Shown: piece by piece, positions 1 through 9,224 of the stretch
How positions within the stretch are numbered: the first letter of the stretch is position 1
Layout: every line of letters begins with the position of its first letter
Assembly: GCF_040958095.1 (NCBI RefSeq)
Contig: NC_091173.1
Span: 12,940,000 to 13,003,999, forward strand
Direction of reading: 5' to 3'
Length of the DNA stretch: 64,000 nucleotides
Source of the DNA: Procambarus clarkii
Taxonomy: Eukaryota; Arthropoda; Malacostraca; Decapoda; Cambaridae
Program-made: the position numbers and the translations under genes
Notes under the pieces: generated by a model
What the model was told of the DNA's origin: nothing
Database searches by the model: none
Seen by the model: the letters and a program-made list of their open reading frames with translations, nothing else

Positions 1-820
1 TAAACCCCCATAGCTCATTTAGCTAAGCAAGACAGCCCGCTCTCACCATGTCTCTACCTGACACAAACAAAAATGATTTGGTTTTGACTAATCAGAAAGC
101 CTTAGAAGCTAGGCTACTCACCCAACCTACCGAAGCAGATGCTAATTAGTCCAATGAACCCTTAATTAAGCGACGCTTTTGATTTGGATAAACTTGAAGA
201 AGTGATTTTGATATTGTGGTCGGTAGTGTGAAAACTGTAGTATATTTAGTGAGAGAGAAGGCAACGTGGTCACAGTTGTCACTAAGGCCATGGGGGTCGA
301 CAGTTGGGAGGTCAAGAATCTTGGCGAAGAAGCCAAACCTCGTCGACTGAGGGCATCTGGATAACCGCAGGAACAAGTTGTGCGAGGAAACGTAATTGCG
401 GCAGATACAAAAAGCATCGAGCAACGTGGTTAGGCTTCGTGAATTCTGGTAAGCCTGCAAAATGCTGTGAAAAATAGTGGACAAGTGAGTGTGGACATCC
501 GTGTATAAATGTCTTAGAAACGTTGGAATAAGTCAGTCAGTGATGGTAATCTGTGAGGTGAGTTAAGAGATATTAGTCAACACACTTGATGAAAGCTAAG
601 TGCACGGTGTGAAAATGTACAAAAATGCACTTTAGTACGAACAAAGGTTCACGTTTTGTACGAAAGAAATACACTCCGAACGACACGTCAAAAGTTGAAT
701 AGTAACTATAAATCTAACCTAGCCTATCCTAAGCCTAAAAAAATTAAATAATCCTAGCTACAATGTACGCCAGCTAATTTTGTGCATTTATGGGCTACAC
801 TAAGCTTAGAAAAGTTTAGG
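1..820. other. Unassigned AT-leaning sequence at window start
   Basis: No recognisable gene. A 33-codon open frame begins with ATG at about 48 and stops at about 148; it matches nothing I know. From about 270 to 430 the sequence is more GC-rich. From about 700 to 760 it has degenerate CCTAA/CCTAG-like runs of the kind common in arthropod repeats. The minus-strand frames at 146-484 show no domain and are not called. Confidence 0.4.
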
Positions 821-1017
821 TTTGTTTGTTGCCTTCTCTCTGGCCGTCTACAAAATGAATAGTACAATGCGTAATCCGCATTTCAGAGCAAAAATGCCAG
901 CTGCATCTTGGGCACGAGTCCAATCTCGGAGGAATTCGAAGAGGTGTTTGACTTGCAACAAAGATTCGATTTTATCAGGCACAGATCAAACCTGTCCGTG
1001 GCATTTATTCATCGACT

Positions 1018-1110
1018 TGAGAATCGATTCACAATCGACTTGAGAATAGTCCAGGACGGACCGAAACGTCGTCGTCCCTTCACTTTCTAGTGTGTGGTCT
1101 GGTAAACATT
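1018..1110 (+). repeat. Hammerhead-like repeat module, copy 1
   Basis: A dispersed module that recurs at 45.76, 45.84 and 52.05 kb. The conserved part runs from TTGAGAA (1040-1046) through a stem (GTCC 1049-1052 with GGAC 1058-1061) to GAAA (1063-1066), then CG-TCGT-CG (1067-1074) and TC (1075-1076). The stretch after it, up to about 1105, is also shared with the other copies. The order matches a hammerhead ribozyme core with a minimal stem III, but stem I is not visible. Membership of a repeat family is clear; ribozyme ancestry is inferred. Confidence 0.55.
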
Positions 1111-1215
1111 TATTAATGTATCCCATTGGACTTTTTTTCATTTAACGTGTAATGGTCTTGCTGTGTATGTGTTAATGCAACATTTTGTAATCATGTAACC
1201 ATGCACAATAAAGGT

Positions 1216-1218
<3 letters not shown>

Positions 1219-1281
<63 letters not shown>
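1219..1281. repeat. (TA)n microsatellite
   Basis: Uninterrupted TA dinucleotide run. Its right edge touches the terminal fragment of a Penelope-like element. Confidence 0.97.
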
Positions 1282-1284
<3 letters not shown>

Positions 1285-1366
1285 TAGCAGTCTTTCTTGT
1301 AAACATATGTTGTTAAATATGACAGAAAAAGTAAGATTAATAATTCTAACACGAATTATCATGTCT
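1282..1366 (-). mobile_element. Penelope-like element 3'-terminal fragment
   Basis: Read on the minus strand, this is a diverged copy of the segment at 37965-38037, which ends the better preserved Penelope-like element. Shared landmarks are the run around CGTGTTAGAATTATTAATC and the end GAAAGACTGCTACCAA. Both copies end directly at a (TA)n array. No coding part remains. A small imperfect hairpin (about 1361-1399) follows. Confidence 0.65.
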
Positions 1367-1431
1367 ACCAGTATCTAATATCATGATACCGGTAGACATA
1401 ATTACTACCAACAAAATTCTCAGGGGAATTA

Positions 1432-1727
1432 ACGGTGGACAAAGACAAACTCTTCAGAATGGGTGGAACACGAACAAGGGGACACAGGTGCAAACTTAGT
1501 ACCCAAATGAGCCACAGAGACATTAGAAAGAATTTTTTTCAGTGTCAGAGGAGTTAACATATGGAATGCACTAGAAAGTGATGTGGTGGAGGCTGACTCC
1601 ATACACAGTTTCAAATGTAGATATGACAGAGCCCAGTAGGCTCAGGAATCTGTACACCAGTTGATTGACGGTTGAGAGGCGGGACCAAAGAGCCAAAGCT
1701 CAACCCCCGCAATCACAACTAGGTGTG
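1432..1727 (+). pseudogene. LINE ORF2 C-terminus and 3' tail (relic)
   Basis: The translation gives the end of a non-LTR retrotransposon reverse-transcriptase protein, with SHRDIRKNFF in one frame and VVEADSIHSFK in another, then a stop near 1637. A frameshift separates the two. The following 3' sequence (about 1638-1727) carries the GTTGATTGAC and GAGAGGCGGG...AACCCCCGCAA blocks. The same C-terminus and tail occur on the minus strand at 50703-50880, so the join between coding end and tail is not accidental. The tail is also the tail of a tRNA-derived SINE in this window (47.7-48.5 kb). The relic cannot be functional. The clade is probably Jockey/CR1-like, judged from protein style only. Confidence 0.7.
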
Positions 1728-1908
1728 TACATCCCCAGGAAGCAGCCCGTAGCAGCTGTCTAACTCCCAGGTACCTTTTTACTGCTAGGCGAACAGGGGC
1801 ACCAGGGGTGAAAGAAACTGTCCATTTGTTTCTACCTCTGCCGGGGATCGAACACGGGCCCCTTAGGACTACGACCCCAGAGCGCTGTCCACTCACCCCC
1901 AAGGCCGA
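1728..1908 (-). mobile_element. tRNA-derived SINE, reverse orientation, tail missing
   Basis: On the minus strand this begins with a tRNA-like head. It has an A-box-like GTGAGTGG and a B-box-like GTTCGATCCCC near 1848-1860. The SINE body follows (CTTTCACC, CCTGTT, AGCAGTAAA, TACCTGGGAGTTAG, GGGCTGCTTCCTGG). The same body occurs at 47.8 and 48.15 kb. It abuts the 3' tail of the LINE relic on its left, so one inserted next to the other. Confidence 0.7.
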
Positions 1909-2107
1909 CCAGTACTACCGTAGCAGTAGTGGTCGAGTTCAGATGAAGAAAGAAGGAAAGGGGAGTAAGACATCACCATAATTACCACAATCATTACCAT
2001 TTCAACCACTCCCTCCGCTACTATCGCCACCAATATCACCATTTGATCCCTATGTTACCAGTTTCTTCTCTACAAATTCCTTTTCCCATTATATCTCTTC
2101 CCCGTCA
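1909..2107. other. Unassigned intergenic sequence
   Basis: No gene or repeat family recognised. It includes a CAT/ACC-rich stretch at about 1970-2050. Confidence 0.4.
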
Positions 2108-2112
2108 ATATA

Positions 2113-2184
<72 letters not shown>
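2108..2184. repeat. (TA)n microsatellite
   Basis: TA dinucleotide run with one phase break near 2119. Confidence 0.97.
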
Positions 2185-2186
<2 letters not shown>

Positions 2187-2334
2187 ATTTTTCGCCTCAT
2201 TTATACCACCCCTTAACCTCCCTTAACTCAGCTCCCCTTAAGTCCAGCTGATCTATTTTACTCTCACGGGCGGGTGAGCTTAAATATTGTCTTGAAGCAG
2301 ATTAAGAAATTCCTTTGTCTTAGTCCCTGTGACC

Positions 2335-3320
2335 GCTCGCCCGCACTCCCAGATTAGAAATGAGGGGAAGTAGGGAGACACGCGGGTGTATGAGGGGAGG
2401 TAAGGGGTGTATGGGAAGGATTAAGTGGGAGGGGGATGACAGTAAGAGGGATGGAAGTAAGAGAGGGTAAAATTAAGAGGGAAACAGAGAGTGGGAAAGT
2501 AGAAATGAATGCTGGAATGGGGTGAAGAGAGGTTCAAGTGAAAGATGACGGAGAGGAATGGGAATAAGAGAGAAAGAAGTGGGTGGAGGTGAAAGACAGG
2601 GAGTAAAAAGGAGATTAAAAACGAGCGAATGAGGTGGGCAAATATGAAGGGAAGAGGAACGATGAGTAAGAGGAGATGGAAAGGAAGAGATAGAGGTAGG
2701 AAAAATGGGAAAGGATGGGTGAAAGTGTGAGTAGTAGAAGGAAAGAAGGAAAAGGAAAAAATGAGAAAAGTAGCGGATGTGAAAGGGGGAACGGAATTCA
2801 GAGAACTGCGCTATGGTAAAATAAAGTGACTAAGAGGAGAGATGACAGCAAGGAAGGGTGACGTGAGCAGTGGTCACCGGGGAAAGTGACTGTGAAGGGA
2901 AGGGTGGTGAGAGATGACTGTGAAGGGGGAGGGGCAACTGAGAGGGTTCAACTGTGAGGTGAGGGGGTTGTCTGGGTACATGAAGGGCGACTGTGAGGGG
3001 AAGGGTTGCCTATGAAGGGGAGGGGGTTGCCTATGAGGGGCAGGGGCCGACTGTGAGGAGAGGCCGAGGTGTACCTGTAAGGGGGGAAGGATGACTGCGA
3101 GAAGAAGGGTAATTTAGAGAAAATGACACTGGAAATAGAAGAGTGTTGGAATTTGTGAAAGTTGGGAAGAGAGAGAGAGACGAAAAAATTATAAGGACGA
3201 AGTGGAAGGAGATAAACGAGAGAAGAGGAAGAAGACATATCATGTACTCGGGAAGAAGAGGAAAAATCAGAGTAAATGGAAAGAAATTAGAGGCATGGTA
3301 GAAAAATGACAATGCAGCTC
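2335..3320. other. Purine-rich (A+G) tract about 1 kb long
   Basis: The plus strand is strongly biased to A and G over almost a kilobase, with short degenerate repeats of GGGGAAGGG, GAGAGG and GACTGTGAGGGG type, best seen at 2880-3080. The minus-strand frames here read as low-complexity Ser/Pro/Phe and are a by-product of the bias. No gene is supported. Confidence 0.7.
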
Positions 3321-3359
3321 TCCAGAACTATCTACATTTGGTTATGAAAATTTCCTCTC

Positions 3360-4216
<857 letters not shown>

Positions 4217-4416
4217 GGCTGCCTGTCCCCAATAAATTTAATTAAATTAATAGTTATTAATATTCTGTAAAGCTGTTGCAAGCTCTTCACTTTCTGTACA
4301 GTTATATGACCATTGTATACCTATGTTATTATTTCGGACGATGTTCTAATAGCCTACATAACATAAATTAAACACAATTTTATATCAAAAGTTCTTTGAA
4401 TCTTTAAATATACTGT

Positions 4417-4502
4417 ATATGTTGTCACTGCCAGCCTGTTCTCAAACAAGTTCCATAAGTTTGCAATTTTAGTGAGATGGCAGGCTGGCAGTGACAACAT
4501 AT
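4417..4502. repeat. Perfect 22-bp inverted repeat (fold-back)
   Basis: The arms 4417-4438 and 4481-4502 are exact reverse complements (ATATGTTGTCACTGCC... and ...GGCAGTGACAACATAT) around a 42-nt loop. No coding frame. It could be a small fold-back element or a hairpin RNA; the sequence alone does not decide. Confidence 0.85.
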
Positions 4503-5912
4503 ATGTTGCCATTGTGTTTTGTGCAAACAACACATCTGGACTAAAAATAATGAATGTTGAATGTCAAATAATCCATATGAACAAAACCTGACTAAAAGTA
4601 CTATAGAAACAAAACCGTGCATTTGCTTCTCATTTTAACAATTAACTTTACGCTGAATGAAAAACATATAAATGTGACACACACATGAGTTTACATACGT
4701 ACCTACATATCCGAATACCTCTGTGGAGGCATTTCCCGAGATGTCTCATTCCAGCAGCGATCTGATATTAAGTGTGTGTGAATAGCCTACTGGTGTTTTC
4801 TTGATGAGTTGCTCGCAGGTGTGGGTTCTCCGGCCGGTCCTCGCCCACAAGAGAGAGAGAGAGAGAGAGAGAGGTGTGTGCAGCATCCATCATAGTAGCA
4901 CCAGAGTGTATTAATAAAGAACAGCCGAGCGCTTCCCTGGCAATTAACTTGCGCAAGGACGGCGGCTCTTGCCTTCCTCGTCACAGACACCTTCCATCCC
5001 TGACTTGGGGGGGGGGGGGGATTCCTGTACACTCGCACAGCGATTATCAGGAAGATTTTAGCTTCAGAATCTGTTAACAAAGGCATGTAGATCACCAGAG
5101 CTCGCCCAACGCGCCCTCTTCCATCCGAAACGCCCATCACAAAGGAAAAAAAATTAAATGCAAGCTTGTACCCAACAAATTTGACCAATCACGCTCGTCC
5201 ACCAAAGACAATGTTGCCAGTGCGTCCAGCTGAATTGTTGAACCTATTTCAGATATTATTTCGAGAAAACAGCGCTGAAGCGTACCTTATATATACTTTC
5301 TTCGGAAATCTACAAGAACATACGTTATAGCTCTTGCACGTTTTACTGCAAGAATGCTAAATGAAAATGGGTAAGATCAGCGAAGCGATGGACGTTTCCA
5401 TGCGCGATTAACTGGCAACTCTGGCCAATGATTTCCCGCCAAGATCACTGTCATAACATGACTCAAATGCCATTTTCGACTCTCAAACTGCTCATGATGG
5501 ATAATTTATGGATTTTCAAATGACAGTGTTTACAAGAGAGCTTCACGTCTTGGTGACTCTCACAGCTAAGTATCAACCTCGCCAAGGATGTCCCAGCATT
5601 CACACTGGACGAAAAAGCGATGCGATCCTCGGAGCGTGTGATTTTCCAGAGATAGAGGCCAGAGCGGTCACCTCTTAAGAAGCGTTTGGCTGTCATTGAG
5701 TGTCGGGTATTATTGTAATTTTCTCACCTGATATCACAGGTGGTTGAACAGTTTCTGTTATTGCGGCCAAAATATAAATATGGCATTTTTAGCTCGTAAG
5801 ATGCGAGGCGAAAGATTATTCCTTATCTTTTATTTTATTGTGAGCATCTTAGATTTTAGGGTAAGGATTGTCACTGATTTCTTAAATATTGCCTTAAAAT
5901 GAGGTCAAACTT

Positions 5913-5913
<1 letters not shown>
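4503..5913. other. Unassigned intergenic sequence
   Basis: Contains a short (GA)n run at 4853-4873 and a G10 run near 5008-5017. No gene, element or tRNA recognised. The 133-residue minus-strand frame across 4787-5188 translates the (GA)n and G-run as low-complexity sequence and is not supported. Confidence 0.4.

Positions 5914-5982
<69 letters not shown>
5914..5982. repeat. (TA)n microsatellite
   Basis: TA run directly followed by a tRNA-like SINE head. Confidence 0.96.
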
Positions 5983-5984
<2 letters not shown>

Positions 5985-5989
5985 GCACT

Positions 5990-6180
5990 ATATAATTGTC
6001 GTAGTGGTTGGTGGTCATGGTACCGTGTGCGTTTAGGGGTGATCCAGGACATCGCGGGTTCAAATCCTGGTCGGGTCATTTAGAGTTCTTAGTGATATAT
6101 ACTTAAGGGTAAGAAAAGCTGCCTTGATGAAATGGCTGGTATTGGAATCCAGTCGAGTCTTCTTACAATTGGACTCCACG
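5990..6180 (+). mobile_element. tRNA-derived SINE fragment
   Basis: A tRNA-like head with GTGGTTGGTGGTC (A-box-like, 6003-6015) and GGGTTCAAATCCT (B-box-like, 6056-6068), followed by AT-rich sequence. It does not fold as a complete tRNA, so I call it a SINE head or tRNA pseudogene rather than a tRNA gene. Confidence 0.5.
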
Positions 6181-6229
6181 AAAAACAGAAATTTATAAGT
6201 ATTTTGTCTAAACATTTTCACTAGGATGT

Positions 6230-6720
6230 TGATTTAACAATTTACAAATCGGTTTTTTAGGCAGTTTTTTATTTTTTATTTTCTATTTTTCTTATTTTTG
6301 TTATCTAAAACAATACTGTATAGCTCTACTAATATTTGAATATAGAATATCTTGTAGCTTATTAAATATTAAACAATATTAAATATTTTTAAATATAAAA
6401 AAATATTATTATTATTATTATATATATAATATATATAATTATATATAATAATATATAATAATATATAATTATTAATTAAATAATTAAAAATATTATTCTA
6501 ATATTAATCTTAGAATAAATATTCTATTGTTAAATAGAAAAAATATTATCACTATTATATATTATTATTATATATTATTAAATTGTTAACAAATTTTCTT
6601 TACATTCATCAGCGTTATTTTCCTTAGGTTTTCGTATTTTCATTATTATTATTTCTTCTTTTTATTATTATCGTTTTGTTAAGTTACAGTATTACATTTC
6701 ATATGATTAATAAAGTTAAT
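6230..6720. other. Very AT-rich stretch with ATT/AATAT runs
   Basis: Low-complexity A+T sequence with repeated ATTATT and ATATAAT blocks. No gene. Confidence 0.7.
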
Positions 6721-6754
6721 TATCAAAAGAAAGCGCTTATATCACTTAACCACA

Positions 6755-6850
6755 TCTAATGCCCATGAGGATAAGGACTTGGACCATCGGGGGATCGAGC
6801 ACCGACCAGCAAGAAGCAGGCCCGTTGTTGTACCGACCAGTCTAAGTGAT
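6755..6850 (-). mobile_element. tRNA-derived SINE fragment, reverse orientation
   Basis: On the minus strand it has GACTGGTCGGTACAAC followed by GGTGCTCGATCCCC (B-box-like). It belongs with the fuller copy at about 60430-60640, which reads GACGGTAGAGCGACGG then GCGTTCAATCC. Confidence 0.5.
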
Positions 6851-7805
6851 TTCAATTTATATGATTAATAATATCATCATTATTATTATAATGAACTCAT
6901 CGAATACACATAAAAATTTGCAACACGTAATCCATACACATACAACAGAAGAACACAAGGAGCTGAACTCCACCAGAAATTAAAATTTAACCCGACACAC
7001 TCACTTGTATCCTCCAAACATCTAAACGACTAAATAAAGACTCTCTCTTAACTGCCGCTCCACTTAAAGGTTTGCCATATATGGAACGAACTGCCTCGCC
7101 ACCTCTGTAGTACACCAATACTCTTCTTGTTCAATCACAGATTCGAACATGAAAACATTATTTAGCCATAAATTCTAAATGCAACAAATCTCTAGGGATG
7201 TGAGTTACATTCGACATGAGTCCATGTTTTGTATGAAGATGTGTAATTTTGTTATTGTATTCTTATGAAAAATATATCTTTAAAAGCTAATCAGCAAAAC
7301 ATACAAACTTCGTACCGGCAAAGTGGATTGCCCGACTTTTATTAAAAACTTTGAAGTCTAATTTTTATTATACTTATAAATTCTGCTAAACTCTTATAAA
7401 TTATTATACTTATTATAAATTATTATTATAAATTATTATACTTATTATAAATTATTATTATAAATTATTATACTTATTATAAATTATTATTATAAATTAT
7501 TATACTTATTATAAATTATTATTATTATAAATTATTATACTTATTATAAATTATTATACTTATAAATTCTGCTAAACTCTTATCTTTACTTATAATTAAA
7601 TAAAAAGCTGAAAAATCGCTTTGTTTTACTATGTTTATTTTTACATTAGTACTATGTTAAGCATGTATACTGTATTAATTTACGGGACCAAAATATTATC
7701 CTTATTTAAAGCTCTTACTTAAAACCAAGCTACAACTTGCTAGTATAATTACTTAAATTATCATAGATACTACATAGCGTACTTCAATAATTACACTTTA
7801 CAGGA

Positions 7806-7808
<3 letters not shown>
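6851..7808. other. AT-rich intergenic with TTATAAATTATTA tandem repeats
   Basis: Positions about 7370-7560 are a degenerate tandem array of TTATAAATTATTATAC-type units. Elsewhere nothing is recognised. Confidence 0.6.

Positions 7809-7867
<59 letters not shown>
7809..7867. repeat. (TA)n microsatellite with palindromic edges
   Basis: TA run bordered by AATCATATA on the left and TATATGATT on the right, so the whole array can fold back on itself. Confidence 0.95.
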
Positions 7868-7869
<2 letters not shown>

Positions 7870-8014
7870 TCATATATAAAGACTTGCAGTCTTTCAGTCA
7901 TAGAAACTAGCCTAGTGTTTATTAGCTTAATTATTTTAGCAGGCATGGTCTAGTGTCACGTTATTTTTTTTGTTATTAATATATGAGGTACATCTGCATT
8001 AGTGCAGCTACCCT

Positions 8015-8240
8015 AGACTATATGAAGTGGAGTACAGTGTGTCAAAAAAGCTAACTAGGTGATGCTAAAAAATCTCCATCACACAGGATGGTTAGTCATA
8101 CAGAGGCATGTGATAAGCACTCTGCACTGGCAGACTCCGGATGCATTTTGAGGATATCATCAACACAAGAGTGAATAAGGTAGCGTTATACTCCATGTAG
8201 TTACCAATATTGTCATCGGATAAAAAACCCACACTTGAGC
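8015..8240 (-). pseudogene. LINE 3' coding-end relic, copy 2
   Basis: This stretch aligns by eye with 61525-61720: ACTATATGAAGTG, CACAGGATG.TTAGTCATACAG, CATGTGAT, GAGGATATC, ACGAGAGTGAATAA. In the 61.5-kb copy the sequence lies at the C-terminal end of a minus-strand LINE protein relic. Here only that end remains, with no usable frame. Confidence 0.55.
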
Positions 8241-8276
8241 ATTTGTGAAATTTATATAAGATATTTACACCAAGTC

Positions 8277-8304
8277 TTTCGCACTCTCCTGAGTCCTTTA
8301 TCAA
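8277..8304 (-). ncRNA. Hammerhead-like core motif (degenerate)
   Basis: Read on the minus strand: TTGATAA (8304-8298), a stem GGACTC/GAGTGC with five of six pairs and an AGGA loop, then GAAA (8280-8277). This is the same TTGANAA-stem-GAAA order as at 1.04, 29.0, 37.8, 45.8 and 52.1 kb. Neither stem III nor stem I is evident, so this is a relic at best. Confidence 0.35.
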
Positions 8305-8349
8305 GGTCTGAGTGTGTGATTAGGACGAGACTTACATCTCAACGTCGTT

Positions 8350-8420
8350 GTTATTGTTTTAGATTTAGCTACTCAGAACAAAGTGTCCATGTAGTACGGG
8401 CTATGGTGAGCCCGTAAGGT
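8350..8420 (+). repeat. Structured short repeat (GCTAC/GTAGT, ACGGGC/GCCCGT hairpins)
   Basis: A shared block from AGATTTAGCTACTCAGAAC to ACGGGCTATGGTGAGCCCGT. A second copy lies at 49450-49508. It folds as two adjacent hairpins: GCTAC (8368-8372) with GTAGT (8391-8395), and ACGGGC (8396-8401) with GCCCGT (8409-8414). The same layout occurs in the 145-bp element at 48269-48413. Confidence 0.6.
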
Positions 8421-8534
8421 CTCAACGTCATATGTGACTGCTATAATGGGTTCAGTCCTCTTATTCTTCTTCTTGACCGCCTGACCATGTCCCCTCTATT
8501 TCCAGCTTCTGATGTGCCTGCGGTAATGGTCATG

Positions 8535-8655
8535 AGGAATTATGGTAATACGGAATTATGGTAATGGTAATACGCAATTAAGGGTAATGACAATACGGAA
8601 TTATGATAATGATAATACGGAATTAGGGTAATGACAATACGGAATTATGGTCATG
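8535..8655. repeat. Short tandem repeat, about 30-bp units
   Basis: Four or so imperfect units built from ACGGAATTATGGTAATG-type sequence. Confidence 0.75.
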
Positions 8656-8707
8656 TGTCCTTTTTGTAATCGTGCTATTCTGTAAACTGGAATTATTAAT
8701 AGAGGTG

Positions 8708-8739
8708 TGGTTGAACCCGTCTGAGGACGGGTTGAACCA
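8708..8739. repeat. Near-perfect hairpin, 14-bp arms
   Basis: TGGTTGAACCCGTC, loop TGAG, then GACGGGTTGAACCA, with one mismatch between the arms. Nothing ties it to a gene end. Confidence 0.7.
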
Positions 8740-9174
8740 CAAATATATAACAATAAAAATGTTTATATTCAAAATAAAACGATTGATTTTCTTTACAATT
8801 TTAAGATATCGATATATGCAAAGAGTTTAGCAAATATTTTAATTGTTTTTGTCAGAAGTATTATACTCAGATTACATTATTATTTGTATTAATTTATAAT
8901 TACTAAAATTTAAATAATTATAATTAAAACTTGAATAGCATTGATAAGAGCTTCATCTTTCTTGGTTGCCAGCCATCCTTGCCCTTCGCATGCTATGTTA
9001 AGCTTTTGGTAGCCTAGAAACTTAATGTAAATGCATAATAATTCCTAATGTTTAAAAGTGATGCAAACTAACAAATGCTAATTTATCACTATTATATTTT
9101 ATTATTCAATTTTTATTATTAAATTAGTATTATTAAATCTTTATTATTAAATTTTTATCACTCAATAATTATAC

Positions 9175-9177
<3 letters not shown>
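8740..9177. other. AT-rich intergenic sequence
   Basis: No gene or repeat family recognised. The right part grades into ATT repeats. Confidence 0.5.

Positions 9178-9223
<46 letters not shown>
9178..9223. repeat. (ATT)n microsatellite
   Basis: Trinucleotide run ending in TTACAGG. Degenerate ATT sequence precedes it. Confidence 0.95.
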
Positions 9224-9224
<1 letters not shown>

